Under the pieces are notes generated by a model. It did not search any database and was not told the DNA's origin. It saw only the letters and a list, made by a program, of their open reading frames with translations. This document shows, one piece after another, positions 35,034 to 47,558 of a stretch of 64,000 nucleotides of DNA. Position numbers and translations under genes: made by a program. The stretch's first letter is position 1; each line of letters opens with the position of its first letter. Origin of the DNA: Nocardiopsis mwathae (GTDB lineage Bacteria > Actinomycetota > Actinomycetes > Streptosporangiales > Streptosporangiaceae); the NCBI RefSeq assembly GCF_014201195.1, contig NZ_JACHDS010000001.1, forward strand, positions 4,526,001 through 4,590,000, given 5' to 3'.

Positions 35034-36296
35034 TCATCCATCCCCGGATCCGGGCTCCCCGTCCGCGAACCGTGCGCGGGCGACGCGCAGGAAATCGCGC
35101 TCGGCCGCGTTCTCGGAGCGGTCGATCGCCGCGTCGTAGGCCTGCGCCGCATCGGCGACGCGCCCCAGGCGGTACAGCAGGTCGGCGCGGATCGCGTGGA
35201 ACAGGTGGTGCCGGTCGAGGTCGGAGGCGAGGGCGTCGACGAGGCCGAGGGCCGCCTCCGGCCCGTCGACCTCGGCCACCGCGACGGCGCGGTGCAGCGC
35301 CACGACGGGGGTCGGGGTGAGGGCGTGGAGCTGGTCGTACAAGAGGCGGATCTGCGACCAGTCCGTGGCGGCCGCGGTCGGCGCGTCGCTGTGTACGGCG
35401 TTGATCGCGGCCTGGATCTGGTACGGGCCGGGACGATCGCGGCGGAGGCACGCGCGGACGATGGCCTGGCCCTCGGCGACGAGGTCGCGGTCCCAGCGGC
35501 CGCGGTCCTGGTCCGCGAGCCGCACGAGGGCCCCGTCGGGCCCGGTACGGGCGGGGCGCCGCGCCTCGGTCAGCAGCATCAGCGCCAACAGTCCCATGAC
35601 CTCCGGTTCGTCGGGCATGAGCTCGGCCAGGAGCCGACCGAGGCGGATGGCCTCCGCGCACAGGTCCGCGCGGACGAGCCGGTCGCCCGAGCCGGCCGTG
35701 TGGCCTTCGGTGAAGACGAGGTAGACGACGGCGAGCACCGCACGGAGGCGGCCGGGGAGGTCGGCCTCCTTCGGCACGCGGTAGGGGATGCGTGCGTCGC
35801 GGATCTTGGCTTTGGCCCGGACCAGGCGCTGGGCCATGGTGGGTTCGGGGACGAGGAACGCGCGGGCGATCTCGGCGGTGGTGAGTCCACCGAGGAGGCG
35901 GAGGGTCAGGGCCACCCGGGCGGCGGGCGCGAGCGCGGGGTGGCAGCAGGTGAAGATCAGGCGCAGCCGGTCGTCGCGCACCGGACCCTCCTCCTGGGGT
36001 ACGTCGTCCGCATGCAGCACGGCGGCCTGCGCGTAGCGGTCCTGCCGGGAGGCCTCCCGACGCAGCCGGTCGATGACGCGGTTGCGGGCGGTGGTGATGA
36101 TCCACCCGGCCGGGCTCGGTGGGAGCCCGGCCGACGGCCAGCGCCGGACCGCCTCGGTGAAGGCGTCCTGGACCGCCTCCTCGGCGACGTCGATGTCACC
36201 GAAGGTGCGGACCAGGACGGCGACGGCGCGCCCCCGCTCCTCGCGGAACACGCGCTCGACCTCCGCCGCGGCCGTCGGAGTCGAGCCGGAGGTCAC
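35034..36296 (-). CDS. ECF sigma factor with C-terminal TPR-like extension (ECF42 type)
   Basis: A 420-residue protein. Residues about 1-180 are sigma-70 regions 2 and 4: [75 protein letters not shown]. The remaining 240 residues are a helical, TPR-like extension (the segment called DUF6596) with [24 protein letters not shown] and [18 protein letters not shown]. This is the ECF42 arrangement, which uses no anti-sigma factor and is linked to DGPF proteins. The GTG start overlaps the stop of the YCII/DGPF gene (GTGA), so the two are coupled. Confidence 0.9.
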   Translation of the reverse strand: MTSGSTPTAAAEVERVFREERGRAVAVLVRTFGDIDVAEEAVQDAFTEAVRRWPSAGLPPSPAGWIITTARNRVIDRLRREASRQDRYAQAAVLHADDVPQEEGPVRDDRLRLIFTCCHPALAPAARVALTLRLLGGLTTAEIARAFLVPEPTMAQRLVRAKAKIRDARIPYRVPKEADLPGRLRAVLAVVYLVFTEGHTAGSGDRLVRADLCAEAIRLGRLLAELMPDEPEVMGLLALMLLTEARRPARTGPDGALVRLADQDRGRWDRDLVAEGQAIVRACLRRDRPGPYQIQAAINAVHSDAPTAAATDWSQIRLLYDQLHALTPTPVVALHRAVAVAEVDGPEAALGLVDALASDLDRHHLFHAIRADLLYRLGRVADAAQAYDAAIDRSENAAERDFLRVARARFADGEPGSGDG

Positions 36297-36646
36297 CCGC
36301 AGCGCCCTTCGCGCACCGGCCTGACCTCGATCGGGAGGGTCATGGCGCGGGCGAGCTTGCGGCCCCATTCGAGGGCGGCGTCGAGGTCAGGGGCCTGGAT
36401 GACGGTGAAGCCGCCGATGAACTCCTTGCCCTCGACATACGGCCCGTCGGTGGTGAGCACGTCCTCGTCCTTGAGCCGCAGAACGGTCGCGGTCCCCGGC
36501 AGGTGCAGCCCGCACCCGAACACCCAGACACCGGCCCTCCGCATCTCCTCGTCGACGGCCTCCACCTGCTCCATGATCGGATCCAGGACCTCCGGCGGCG
36601 GAGGGGCGCCCTCGGGCTGGTAGATGGTGAGCATGTACTGCTGCAT
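36293..36646 (-). CDS. DGPF/YCII-domain protein, partner of the ECF42 sigma factor
   Basis: A 117-residue dimeric alpha/beta-barrel protein of the YCII family. It starts [13 protein letters not shown], with the DGPF-type motif [18 protein letters not shown] and the end EVRPVRE. The family is related to muconolactone isomerases but lacks a known substrate. Its position directly before and overlapping the sigma factor gene fits the DGPF proteins of ECF42 loci. The ATG at 36644-36646 has GGGAGGAA upstream. Confidence 0.88.
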   Translation of the reverse strand: MQQYMLTIYQPEGAPPPPEVLDPIMEQVEAVDEEMRRAGVWVFGCGLHLPGTATVLRLKDEDVLTTDGPYVEGKEFIGGFTVIQAPDLDAALEWGRKLARAMTLPIEVRPVREGRCG

Positions 36647-36835
36647 GGCCGTTCCTCCCAGGTTCGGCGCCGGACCGGTTCCGGCTTCCTACCCTCTACA
36701 CGAACGGCTTCGGCCCGAATCGACACTCTGACACGACGAGGCGGAAAAACGTCGGGGATCGTCGCGGCGACCAGGCGGAGCATCGGATGGGTACCCCGCC
36801 CGACCCGGTCCGCGAACCGCGCTTACGGTGGCGTC

Positions 36836-37240
36836 ATGATCTCGCGCTCACCGAGACGGTGTTCACCCGGACTACGTTCACCCGGCCGATGGGTCCAGGC
36901 TCTTGCGGGCCTCCATCTCGCGACCGGCGTCATCCTCTATCGCAGGCAGGTCACCGATATCGCCGCTGACGGGGTCGTCGCCACGGTCCCCGACTGGGGC
37001 GATCGTGCGACCGCCTTCTGGTTCCTCGCCGGCGCGCCGCTGTTGTGGACGTCCGGGCGCCTGCTCCGCTCCGCGGAGGCCAACGGCGACGCCCGCGCAC
37101 AGTGCGTCGGCGGCGCCGCCCTCGCCGCGACCGGTGCGGTGGGTGCGGCGGCGATGCCCGTCAGCGGTTTCTGGGCGGTCGCCGCCTTGGGCACCTGGTC
37201 GTGGGTGCAGGGGCGTCGGGCGCCCCGCTGCCACACCTGA
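36836..37240 (+). CDS. Small membrane protein (DUF6463-like)
   Basis: A 134-residue hydrophobic protein with about four predicted helices: WVQALAGLHLATGVILYR, a central WFLAGAPLLWTSGRLL, GAALAATGAVGAAAMP and FWAVAALGTWSWVQG. The W...L...LH..TG start is the pattern of DUF6463 proteins, which are often near DoxX or stress genes. No catalytic residues are seen. The start ATG at 36836 is the first that gives a plausible membrane topology. Confidence 0.65.
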   Translation: MISRSPRRCSPGLRSPGRWVQALAGLHLATGVILYRRQVTDIAADGVVATVPDWGDRATAFWFLAGAPLLWTSGRLLRSAEANGDARAQCVGGAALAATGAVGAAAMPVSGFWAVAALGTWSWVQGRRAPRCHT

Positions 37241-37380
37241 CACCCCGGTCGCGCAGGACCGACATCGACGACCAGGCGGGAAGTCCCGATTCCGGTCAGG
37301 GGCTCTGGCCGACGCATCCGACGCGTGCCACGATGGCGGTCACCGCGTGCTATCGATCGGACACGAACGGCGGGACCGCC

Positions 37381-37848
37381 ATGAGCCACGCAACCGGCAC
37401 CGCCGACACGCTGCGCCAGGCCTGGGTGGTGCGCGACGCGCCCCCGGCCGTGATCCTGGTCCGCCTCATGGCCGGAGCGGTGTTCGTCTCCGAGGGAACC
37501 CAGAAGTTCCTGTACCCCGCCGACCTGGGGCCCGGCCGCTTCGCCGCGGAGACGCCGCTGCCCGCCCCGGAGTTCTTCGCCTACAGCGCGGCGGTGTTCG
37601 AGATCGGCTGCGGGCTGCTGCTCATCCTCGGGCTGTTCACCCGGCCGGCCACCCTGCCGCTGCTCACGATCATGGGCGGGGCACTGCTCTTCACCAAGCT
37701 TCCCCTCCTGCTGGACGAGGGTTTCTGGATCGCCGCCCACCAGGCCCGGACGGACTCGCTCCTGCTGTTCAGCCTGGTGTTCCTACTCCTGGTGGGCGCG
37801 GGCCGGTGGTCGCTGGACCACCGGTTCTTCCCGCGTCACGATTCCTAG
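37381..37848 (+). CDS. DoxX family membrane protein
   Basis: A 155-residue protein with four membrane helices. The DoxX pattern is clear: LVRLMAGAVFVSEGTQKFLYP after an N-terminal tail, FFAYSAAVFEIGCGLLLILG, TRPATLPLLTIMGGALLFTKL and SLLLFSLVFLLLVGAG. In mycobacteria DoxX-type proteins take part in thiol and oxidative stress defence; here the role is unproven. The ATG is at 37381. Confidence 0.85.
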   Translation: MSHATGTADTLRQAWVVRDAPPAVILVRLMAGAVFVSEGTQKFLYPADLGPGRFAAETPLPAPEFFAYSAAVFEIGCGLLLILGLFTRPATLPLLTIMGGALLFTKLPLLLDEGFWIAAHQARTDSLLLFSLVFLLLVGAGRWSLDHRFFPRHDS

Positions 37849-37866
37849 CCGGTCGGCTTTCCTCGG

Positions 37867-37910
37867 CCCGGGGCGATCTCAGTCCCGGGGCGATCTCAGT
37901 CCCGGGGCGA
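37867..37910. repeat. 17-bp tandem repeat at the 3' end of the monooxygenase gene
   Basis: CCCGGGGCGATCTCAGT occurs at 37867-37883 and 37884-37900, followed by its first 10 bases at 37901-37910. The repeat covers the stop codon of the minus-strand gene, so the end of the gene has been duplicated downstream. Confidence 0.85.
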
Positions 37911-38228
37911 GACGGCCATCTCGCCGAGTTCGGACCAGTCGTCCTGCGGGATCGTCGCGTTGACGATCTTCGGGGTCTCGGCAAGGTACGGCGGCAGCGT
38001 CTTCCTCGCGTTCGTGAAGTGCTCGGACTGCACGTGCGTGGCACCGGCCTCGTCGTCGCGGAAGGCCTCGACGAGCACGTACTCGTGCGGGTCCTCGACA
38101 CTGCGCGACCAGTCGAACCAGAGGCACCCCGGCTCACTCCGCGTCGCCTCGGTGAACTCGCGGGCGATCTCCGGCCAGCGGTCCGCGTGCTCGGGCAGGA
38201 TGCGCCACTTAGCGGTAATGAAAATCAT
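37896..38228 (-). CDS. Antibiotic biosynthesis monooxygenase-domain protein (ABM, quinol monooxygenase-like)
   Basis: A 110-residue ferredoxin-like alpha/beta-barrel protein. It has MIFITAKWRILPEHADRWPE at the start, EPGCLWFDWSRSVEDPHEYV and EAFRDDEAGATHVQSEHF, the usual ABM/YgiN order. These are cofactor-less monooxygenases or related binding proteins. The ATG at 38226-38228 is chosen because GAGGAG lies 5 nt upstream; an in-frame start four codons earlier lacks one. It is divergent from the MarR gene, so MarR control is plausible. Confidence 0.85.
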   Translation of the reverse strand: MIFITAKWRILPEHADRWPEIAREFTEATRSEPGCLWFDWSRSVEDPHEYVLVEAFRDDEAGATHVQSEHFTNARKTLPPYLAETPKIVNATIPQDDWSELGEMAVSPRD

Positions 38229-38371
38229 GGGACTCCTCAATCAACACGGCCCCGATCAGGGCCACCATCGATCCTAAGAGCGAGCGCAGCGGCCACAGGT
38301 GCACCGTCGACGCGACACGTCCCACATTCCACCGGCGATCCGGCCGAAGGCGAGAACCACTTTCCGCGGTT

Positions 38372-38400
38372 TTGACCTTAACCTTGATTGGGGTTTTAGG
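38372..38400 (+). promoter_or_regulatory. Candidate promoter of the MarR gene
   Basis: TTGACC (38372-38377) and TTTAGG (38395-38400) are 17 nt apart. The spacer and flanks hold imperfect inverted ACCTTAACC/GGTTTTAGGT segments that could be the MarR operator. Confidence 0.5.
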
Positions 38401-38423
38401 TTCGTCCTCACCAGCTGAGAACC

Positions 38424-38900
38424 ATGAACGGTGAGGACAGGACAATGGAGTACTCGCACAGCGACGCCGAACTGCTCGACCAGCCCATCGGCTACTGGGC
38501 TTGGGCGGCCCACAGCGCAGTCGTCGACCATATTCGCGCCGGCCTGGCGGAGTTCGGCATCTCCCAACCCCAGTACTGGATCATGAACCAGGTCCGCAGC
38601 GGCAGGAACGGCCGCACCCGCGAGGAGATCACGGAGATCCTCAAGGGCTACCTGGACGCGGGCGCGACGCTCGGCCCGGAGTTCGACGCGCTCTTCGACA
38701 AAGGCCTGGTCTCAATCGACGATGAGCAGCGCCTGTGGACGACCGCGGAGGGCGAAGCCGTCTACCAGCGCTGCGTGGAACGCCAGGATGCCCTGAAAGG
38801 AGTCAGACACGACGGCGTCACGGACGCCGAGTACCTCACCACTCTCAAGGTCCTCCAGCGGATGATCCACAACGTCGGAGGAGAAGCCTGGCACGAGTAG
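38424..38900 (+). CDS. MarR-family transcriptional regulator
   Basis: A 158-residue winged-helix protein of MarR size. Helix segments are IGYWAWAAHSAVVDHIRAGL and GISQPQYWIMNQVRSG, with the recognition region REEITEILKGYLDAGATLG, the wing DKGLVSIDDEQRLWTTAEGE and a C-terminal dimerisation helix. It is likely a repressor of itself and of the divergent monooxygenase gene. An in-frame ATG at 38445 is an alternative start, with GAGGACAGGA upstream. Confidence 0.8.
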   Translation: MNGEDRTMEYSHSDAELLDQPIGYWAWAAHSAVVDHIRAGLAEFGISQPQYWIMNQVRSGRNGRTREEITEILKGYLDAGATLGPEFDALFDKGLVSIDDEQRLWTTAEGEAVYQRCVERQDALKGVRHDGVTDAEYLTTLKVLQRMIHNVGGEAWHE

Positions 38901-38969
38901 AAGGCATCCCTCCCCGCAATGACCACGGACACTGACCGCGCGAAACCGGCATCCGCCGATGCGCTCCCG

Positions 38970-39465
38970 TGACGTCATCGCTGAGGTGGGCGGCGATGAG
39001 GTGCAGGCCCGGCCATTCGTCCGCCACCGCTTCCACGTCATCGAGGCCCATGCGGCCCACCCGGCCCGTGGCGAAGCAGGTGTCCGGCACCAGCCGAGTC
39101 GGTGACGTGGTAGCCCAGCGCCGGGGCCGTGTGTTCCATGAGAAGGGCTCGAATGGTGTAGCCGTCTGCGGAGCACGCGCGAGAACCCCACCCGACTCAC
39201 CGCACCGGGTGGGGTTCGGCCTGACCGGTCGATCTCCCGGCCAGGGCATCGGCATTCGGGTGGAGCGCCGGTGCGCCACACGCCGTCGCCGACCTCGTCG
39301 TACTTGGCGGAGAAGAATTCGGCCGACGTCAGCGAGCGCGGGCGGCCGGCACGAAGCGGCGGGTTCTCCAGGTCGGAAAGGAAGACGTTGATGTCGGGCT
39401 GGACGACCGTGGGCGCGTGATCGGCGTCCCGGTCGTGGGCGACCGCGACCCACAGGTGCTCGGTC
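38970..39465 (-). pseudogene. Frame-broken gene remnant, unidentified
   Basis: On the minus strand, three protein-like stretches lie in different frames, in 5'-3' order: one containing DINVFLSDLENPPLRAG and SLTSAEFFSAKYDEVGDGVW (about 39460-39230), one containing IRALLMEHTAPALGYHVTDS (about 39165-39090), and one containing CFATGRVGRMGLDDVEAVAD and GLHLIAAHL (about 39090-38980). No single frame spans them. The last two have the feel of a metal-dependent hydrolase but I cannot assign a family. Confidence 0.35.
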
Positions 39466-39512
39466 CGCCGGATGGCCCACCCCCGCAGAAGCAAGGGCGA
39501 CCTGGACCGCTG

Positions 39513-39791
39513 ATGCCGAGGCTCATCATCATGAGCGTCGATTCGGATGGGCCCGAACCGATCTATCGGCAGATCGCTGCTGTCATCACAGGTCGCATCG
39601 CCGACGGGACCTACGCGCCGAACAGACTGGTCCCCTCCGAAGCAGCCGTGTGCGAAGAGTTCGGCGTCTCGCGCCGAACCGCCCGGTCGGCATACCAGGT
39701 GCTCGCCGAACAGGGGCTCGTGGTCACGGCCCCGGGCAAGGGGACCTATGTCGCCCCACGGCAGGGGAGCAGCAAGGGCAAAGAGCACTAG
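39513..39791 (+). CDS. Short GntR-type transcriptional regulator (HTH only)
   Basis: A 92-residue protein consisting only of a GntR winged helix: IYRQIAAVITGRIADGTYAP, VPSEAAVCEEFGVSRRTARS, AYQVLAEQGLVVTAPGKGTY. There is no effector-binding domain, which is common in Actinobacteria for small regulators next to accessory genes. An in-frame ATG at 39531 (MSVDSDGPEP) may be the true start. It lies between the gene remnant and the rRNA operon. Confidence 0.8.
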   Translation: MPRLIIMSVDSDGPEPIYRQIAAVITGRIADGTYAPNRLVPSEAAVCEEFGVSRRTARSAYQVLAEQGLVVTAPGKGTYVAPRQGSSKGKEH

Positions 39792-40079
39792 CCACTGGCA
39801 GGAGCACGACCCTAGCTCGTTTGGGCATGGGCGCGGCGCTGGGGCTGGCGGGGGTCTGCCGGGCGGCCTCGCCGACGGTCCCCCTGGGGACGTCCTGCAG
39901 GAAAAGCGGCACCGAGGACGGAGCGGGCTCGGGGCTACCGACCGCCTGACGGGTGGACGGATGGCCGGGCCAGCGGTGGGGGCCTTCACCGCAGACGGGC
40001 CCCGGCTCCGCACACAAAAGCAGCAGCGACGAGGAGGAGAGGGGAGGGCGCCCCTTCCCACCCCCGGGATGCGCCTTCT

Positions 40080-40147
40080 TCCGATGATCTCGGGAAAAGG
40101 GTTCGAATTCTCGCCGGAATTCCAACCGTTCTCCCGAGATCATCGGA
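40080..40147. repeat. Long hairpin, GATGATCTCGGGA variant
   Basis: 16-bp perfect arms at 40080-40095 (TCCGATGATCTCGGGA) and 40132-40147 enclose a second inner stem, GGTTCGAATTC/GAATTCCAACC, with one mismatch. It resembles the hairpins at 5531 and 40258. Confidence 0.75.
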
Positions 40148-40257
40148 GACAGGGGCGGGAAAGCGCTTTCCGGCGGCCTTTTAGGCCCGGTGGGCGGTTG
40201 CGGGCGCGCGGAGCAGCTGCCGGGGCCCACCCGGAAACCCGACCTTCCGCCTCCCCG

Positions 40258-40321
40258 CGTTGATCTCGGGGATATCGGGGTGAAAACCGGGCGGGATACC
40301 CCGATATCCCCGAGATCAACG
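40258..40321. repeat. Long perfect hairpin with GTTGATCTCGG arms
   Basis: Perfect 24-bp arms at 40258-40281 and 40298-40321 have a 16-nt loop. The inner half (GATATCGGGGT) and outer half (CGTTGATCTCGG) match the right arm of the element at 5531-5610 almost exactly. Confidence 0.8.
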
Positions 40322-40471
40322 AAAGAAGACCCAGCCCGGGGCGGCAAGGACGCCCTCCCCTCTCCTCCTCGCCGCTGCTTCTGCGTACGGCCCCAGAACC
40401 GGACAACGGAGACCGCCCCACACCACCGAGAAGGCCACCCACGGGTTCACACAATCACAAACACAAACAAC

Positions 40472-40515
40472 AAAAAAGTGGAGGGCCACCCCCACAAAAG
40501 GGGGCAACCCTCCAC
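40472..40515 (-). terminator. Intrinsic terminator of the rRNA operon
   Basis: On the minus strand, arms GTGGAGGG and CCCTCCAC (40508-40515 and 40478-40485) with an inner GCCCCC/GGGGGT stem are followed by six T residues (complement of 40472-40477). It starts 10 nt after the 5S end. Confidence 0.92.
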
Positions 40516-40524
40516 CTCAAAGAA

Positions 40525-40642
40525 TGCGCGGCGGCGACCTACTCTCCCACCCCACCACAGGGCAGTACCATCAGCGCAGGAGGGCTTAACGACCGGGTTC
40601 GGAATGAGACCGGGTGTTTCCCCTCCGCCAAAACCACCGCAA
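40525..40642 (-). rRNA. rrf: 5S ribosomal RNA
   Basis: The minus strand shows the actinobacterial 5S pattern: GGCGGAGGGGAAACACCCGG near the 5' side, CCGAACCCGGTCGTTAAGCC in the middle and GGGAGAGTAGGTCGCCGCCG at the 3' side. The ends are set by the expected length of about 117 nt and are accurate to a few bases. Confidence 0.92.
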
Positions 40643-40809
40643 CCCTCAACCACCACCAACAGGAACAACCCCGCCAGCGTGGAAAACCAGGGCCGCAACA
40701 GCGGCACAATATGAAAAAACAAACGATTCGTGTGCGATCTTCGCCAACCACCCCACCACCCACAAGCGGTGAAAGAAGTCGATAGTGTGCGCGAGCACCC
40801 AGCATCTGC

Positions 40810-45833
<5,024 letters not shown>

Positions 45834-46116
45834 GTCAAACAACCGCACGCACCCGAGGGCGCGGCGGTAAACCTGGAAGAGATAACCCTGACCGACCAGG
45901 TATCACCCTGGCCAATCAAAGGAACCCCGAGCACCAACCGGACACCGCAAGGCATCCGTGTGCTCTAAGGGGCCAAAACAAACTTGGCTGAAAGAAAAAC
46001 AAACACGCGCTGTTGAGTTCTCAAGAAACAACCGCTCATCCCATACAAGCCGATCCGCAAACGATCCTGATCAGGCTTTTCTGTAGAGGCGGTGCTTTCC
46101 GCTTTGTTGTGTCTTC

Positions 46117-46145
46117 ACTTTATCAGGTGGGCCCGGAACCGCCAA
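46117..46145 (-). promoter_or_regulatory. rRNA promoter, proximal
   Basis: On the minus strand -35 TTGGCG (46140-46145) and -10 TAAAGT (46117-46122) are separated by 17 nt, about 285 nt before 16S. Confidence 0.7.
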
Positions 46146-46363
46146 ACCGGCGGGCTTTCCGCATCCCGACCCCGATAAACCGCCCCCGAGGGATTTCCCC
46201 GCAGAAGACCACCGGGCACACAGAAGTATGCCGGTCGGATCTTGTGCTTCGAACCCTGCGGACGCGGCCGCCACCACCAGGCCAGGGGCCCAGGAGCGAC
46301 CGGAGAGAAGACCGCCGCCCCGGGGCGGCGGGAGAACCCGACCGCTTCAAGGCGACTCGGACA

Positions 46364-46392
46364 ACTATAGTCAGCCCCCGCTCGAACACCAA
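46364..46392 (-). promoter_or_regulatory. rRNA promoter, distal
   Basis: On the minus strand -35 TTGGTG (46387-46392) and -10 TATAGT (46364-46369) are separated by 17 nt, about 250 nt upstream of the proximal promoter. It lies less than 100 nt beyond the end of the permease B gene. Confidence 0.75.
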
Positions 46393-46460
46393 CTTGAGGG
46401 CGGGTGAGCTGAGACACCCGCGGCTCTCACCGCCCGAAGGCGCAGGTCCTGCGGCCGGGA

Positions 46461-47468
46461 TCAGCTCTGTGGGGCCCCGGACAGGTTCCGGGGATCATCA
46501 CGGGTGAGGCGGATCCTGGGATCCAGGCGGGCGGTGGCGATCTCGCCGATGAGGTTCGCGATCACCACGATGCCCCCGGTGATCAGCACGACCGCGAGTA
46601 GAACCGGGTAGTCCTTGGTCTGAGCCGCATCGAGGGCGAGTCGGCCCAGCCCCGGCCATGCGTAGACGAGCTCGATGGCGTACGCCCCCGCGAGGAGCTG
46701 GGCGACGCCGGTGCCGAAGCGCGCGGCGAAGGGGACGAGTCCGGGGCGGAGGATGTGCCGGATTCGCACCGTCCATGTCGGCAGGCCGCGCGCCTCGGCG
46801 TTGAGAACGTGGGGGGATCCGCGCACCCGTGCGACCCCTGTCTCCACCAGTCGCACGTAGACACCGAAGTGGTGTCCGAACGTCAGTGCCAACGCGGGCA
46901 GTGTCACCGAGGCCGCGACGATGGCGGGGCTGGGCTGCTGTCCCGGCTTCCCGATGCCGCCTGAGGGGAACCAGCCCAGCCAGACGGAGAAGACGAACAG
47001 AAGCAGCAGCGCGCCGACGAACCCGGGGATACCCCCCAGGGCGAACATGGCGAGTTGGATCGTGCGGCGCAGCGCGGCGCTGCGGGTCAGCCCGGCGACC
47101 AGGCCGATCGCGATCGCGCCGATGAGGCTGCAGACCGTCGCGACGGCGGTGAGCAGCAGGGTCCACGGCAGGGCGTCGGCGATCGCGTCGGCCACGGGCC
47201 GGCCGGTCATGTAGGAGTACCCGAGGTCGCCCCGCAGGGCTCCGCCGACCCACTCGGCGTAGCGGACCGGCATCGGTTCGTTCAGCCCCATGACGTCCCG
47301 TTGCGCCGCGATGGCGGCTTCGCTGACCGGGCGTCCACCGCTGCGGGCTTCCAGGACCTGGCGCGCGGGGTCGCCGGGGGCGAGGTCGAGCAGGACGAAG
47401 CAGAGTACGGACAGCGCGGCGGTGACCATGACCGCGGCGGTGATCCGCCGGATGATGAACCGGGTGAT
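46461..47468 (-). CDS. Oligopeptide/nickel-type ABC transporter permease B (DppB-like), apparent ATC start
   Basis: About 335 residues with six helices. It begins ITRFIIRRITAAVMVTAALS (family: (M)xRFxLRRLL), then RYAEWVGGALRGDLGYSYMT, the coupling region EARGLPTWTVRIRHILRPGL and AYAIELVYAWPGLGRLALDA, all typical of DppB/NikB. The family start coincides with an ATC codon (47466-47468) preceded by a perfect AGGAGG at 6 nt. The only upstream ATG (47547-47549) lies within a hairpin and has no ribosome binding site. A downstream ATG at 47427-47429 would truncate the first helix. It is the last gene before the rRNA operon; permease C and the ATPases are 13 kb away. Confidence 0.82.
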   Translation of the reverse strand: MTRFIIRRITAAVMVTAALSVLCFVLLDLAPGDPARQVLEARSGGRPVSEAAIAAQRDVMGLNEPMPVRYAEWVGGALRGDLGYSYMTGRPVADAIADALPWTLLLTAVATVCSLIGAIAIGLVAGLTRSAALRRTIQLAMFALGGIPGFVGALLLLFVFSVWLGWFPSGGIGKPGQQPSPAIVAASVTLPALALTFGHHFGVYVRLVETGVARVRGSPHVLNAEARGLPTWTVRIRHILRPGLVPFAARFGTGVAQLLAGAYAIELVYAWPGLGRLALDAAQTKDYPVLLAVVLITGGIVVIANLIGEIATARLDPRIRLTRDDPRNLSGAPQS

Positions 47469-47519
47469 GGCGCTCCTCCTGGTGGCGTGCCCGTACTGCG
47501 CCAGGGGCGATGGGGTGAC

Positions 47520-47551
47520 GGATGGGGGCGAGCCGGGAGTCGCCCCCATCC
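47520..47551 (-). terminator. Intercistronic hairpin between binding protein and permease B
   Basis: Perfect 12-bp arms, GGATGGGGGCGA and TCGCCCCCATCC, with an 8-nt loop, start 8 nt after the binding-protein stop. It probably raises the relative level of the binding-protein message. Confidence 0.65.
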
Positions 47552-47558
47552 GCTGTTC

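Larger units (their letters stand above)
39792..40471. other. Convergent non-coding region with two long hairpins before the rRNA terminator
   Basis: No gene is seen between the GntR gene and the end of the rRNA operon; open frames here are by-products of GC-rich DNA and of the palindromes. The region holds the two GTTGATCTCGG-family hairpins listed separately. Confidence 0.6.
45834..46460 (-). other. rRNA operon leader
   Basis: Non-coding leader between permease B and 16S. It contains the two promoters listed below. Near 46011-46025 the minus strand reads CTTGAGAACTCAACA, the sequence typical of actinobacterial rRNA leaders (antitermination/processing region). Confidence 0.7.

Noticed and set aside
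36871-36897. Two GTTCACCCGG heptamer-type repeats suggesting a PHO box
   Set aside because: They are 15 nt apart rather than 11 and lie within the coding start of the small membrane protein.
40099-40112. GGTTCGAATTC resembling a tRNA TPsiC arm
   Set aside because: It is the inner stem of the hairpin at 40080-40147; no acceptor stem or anticodon arm is present.
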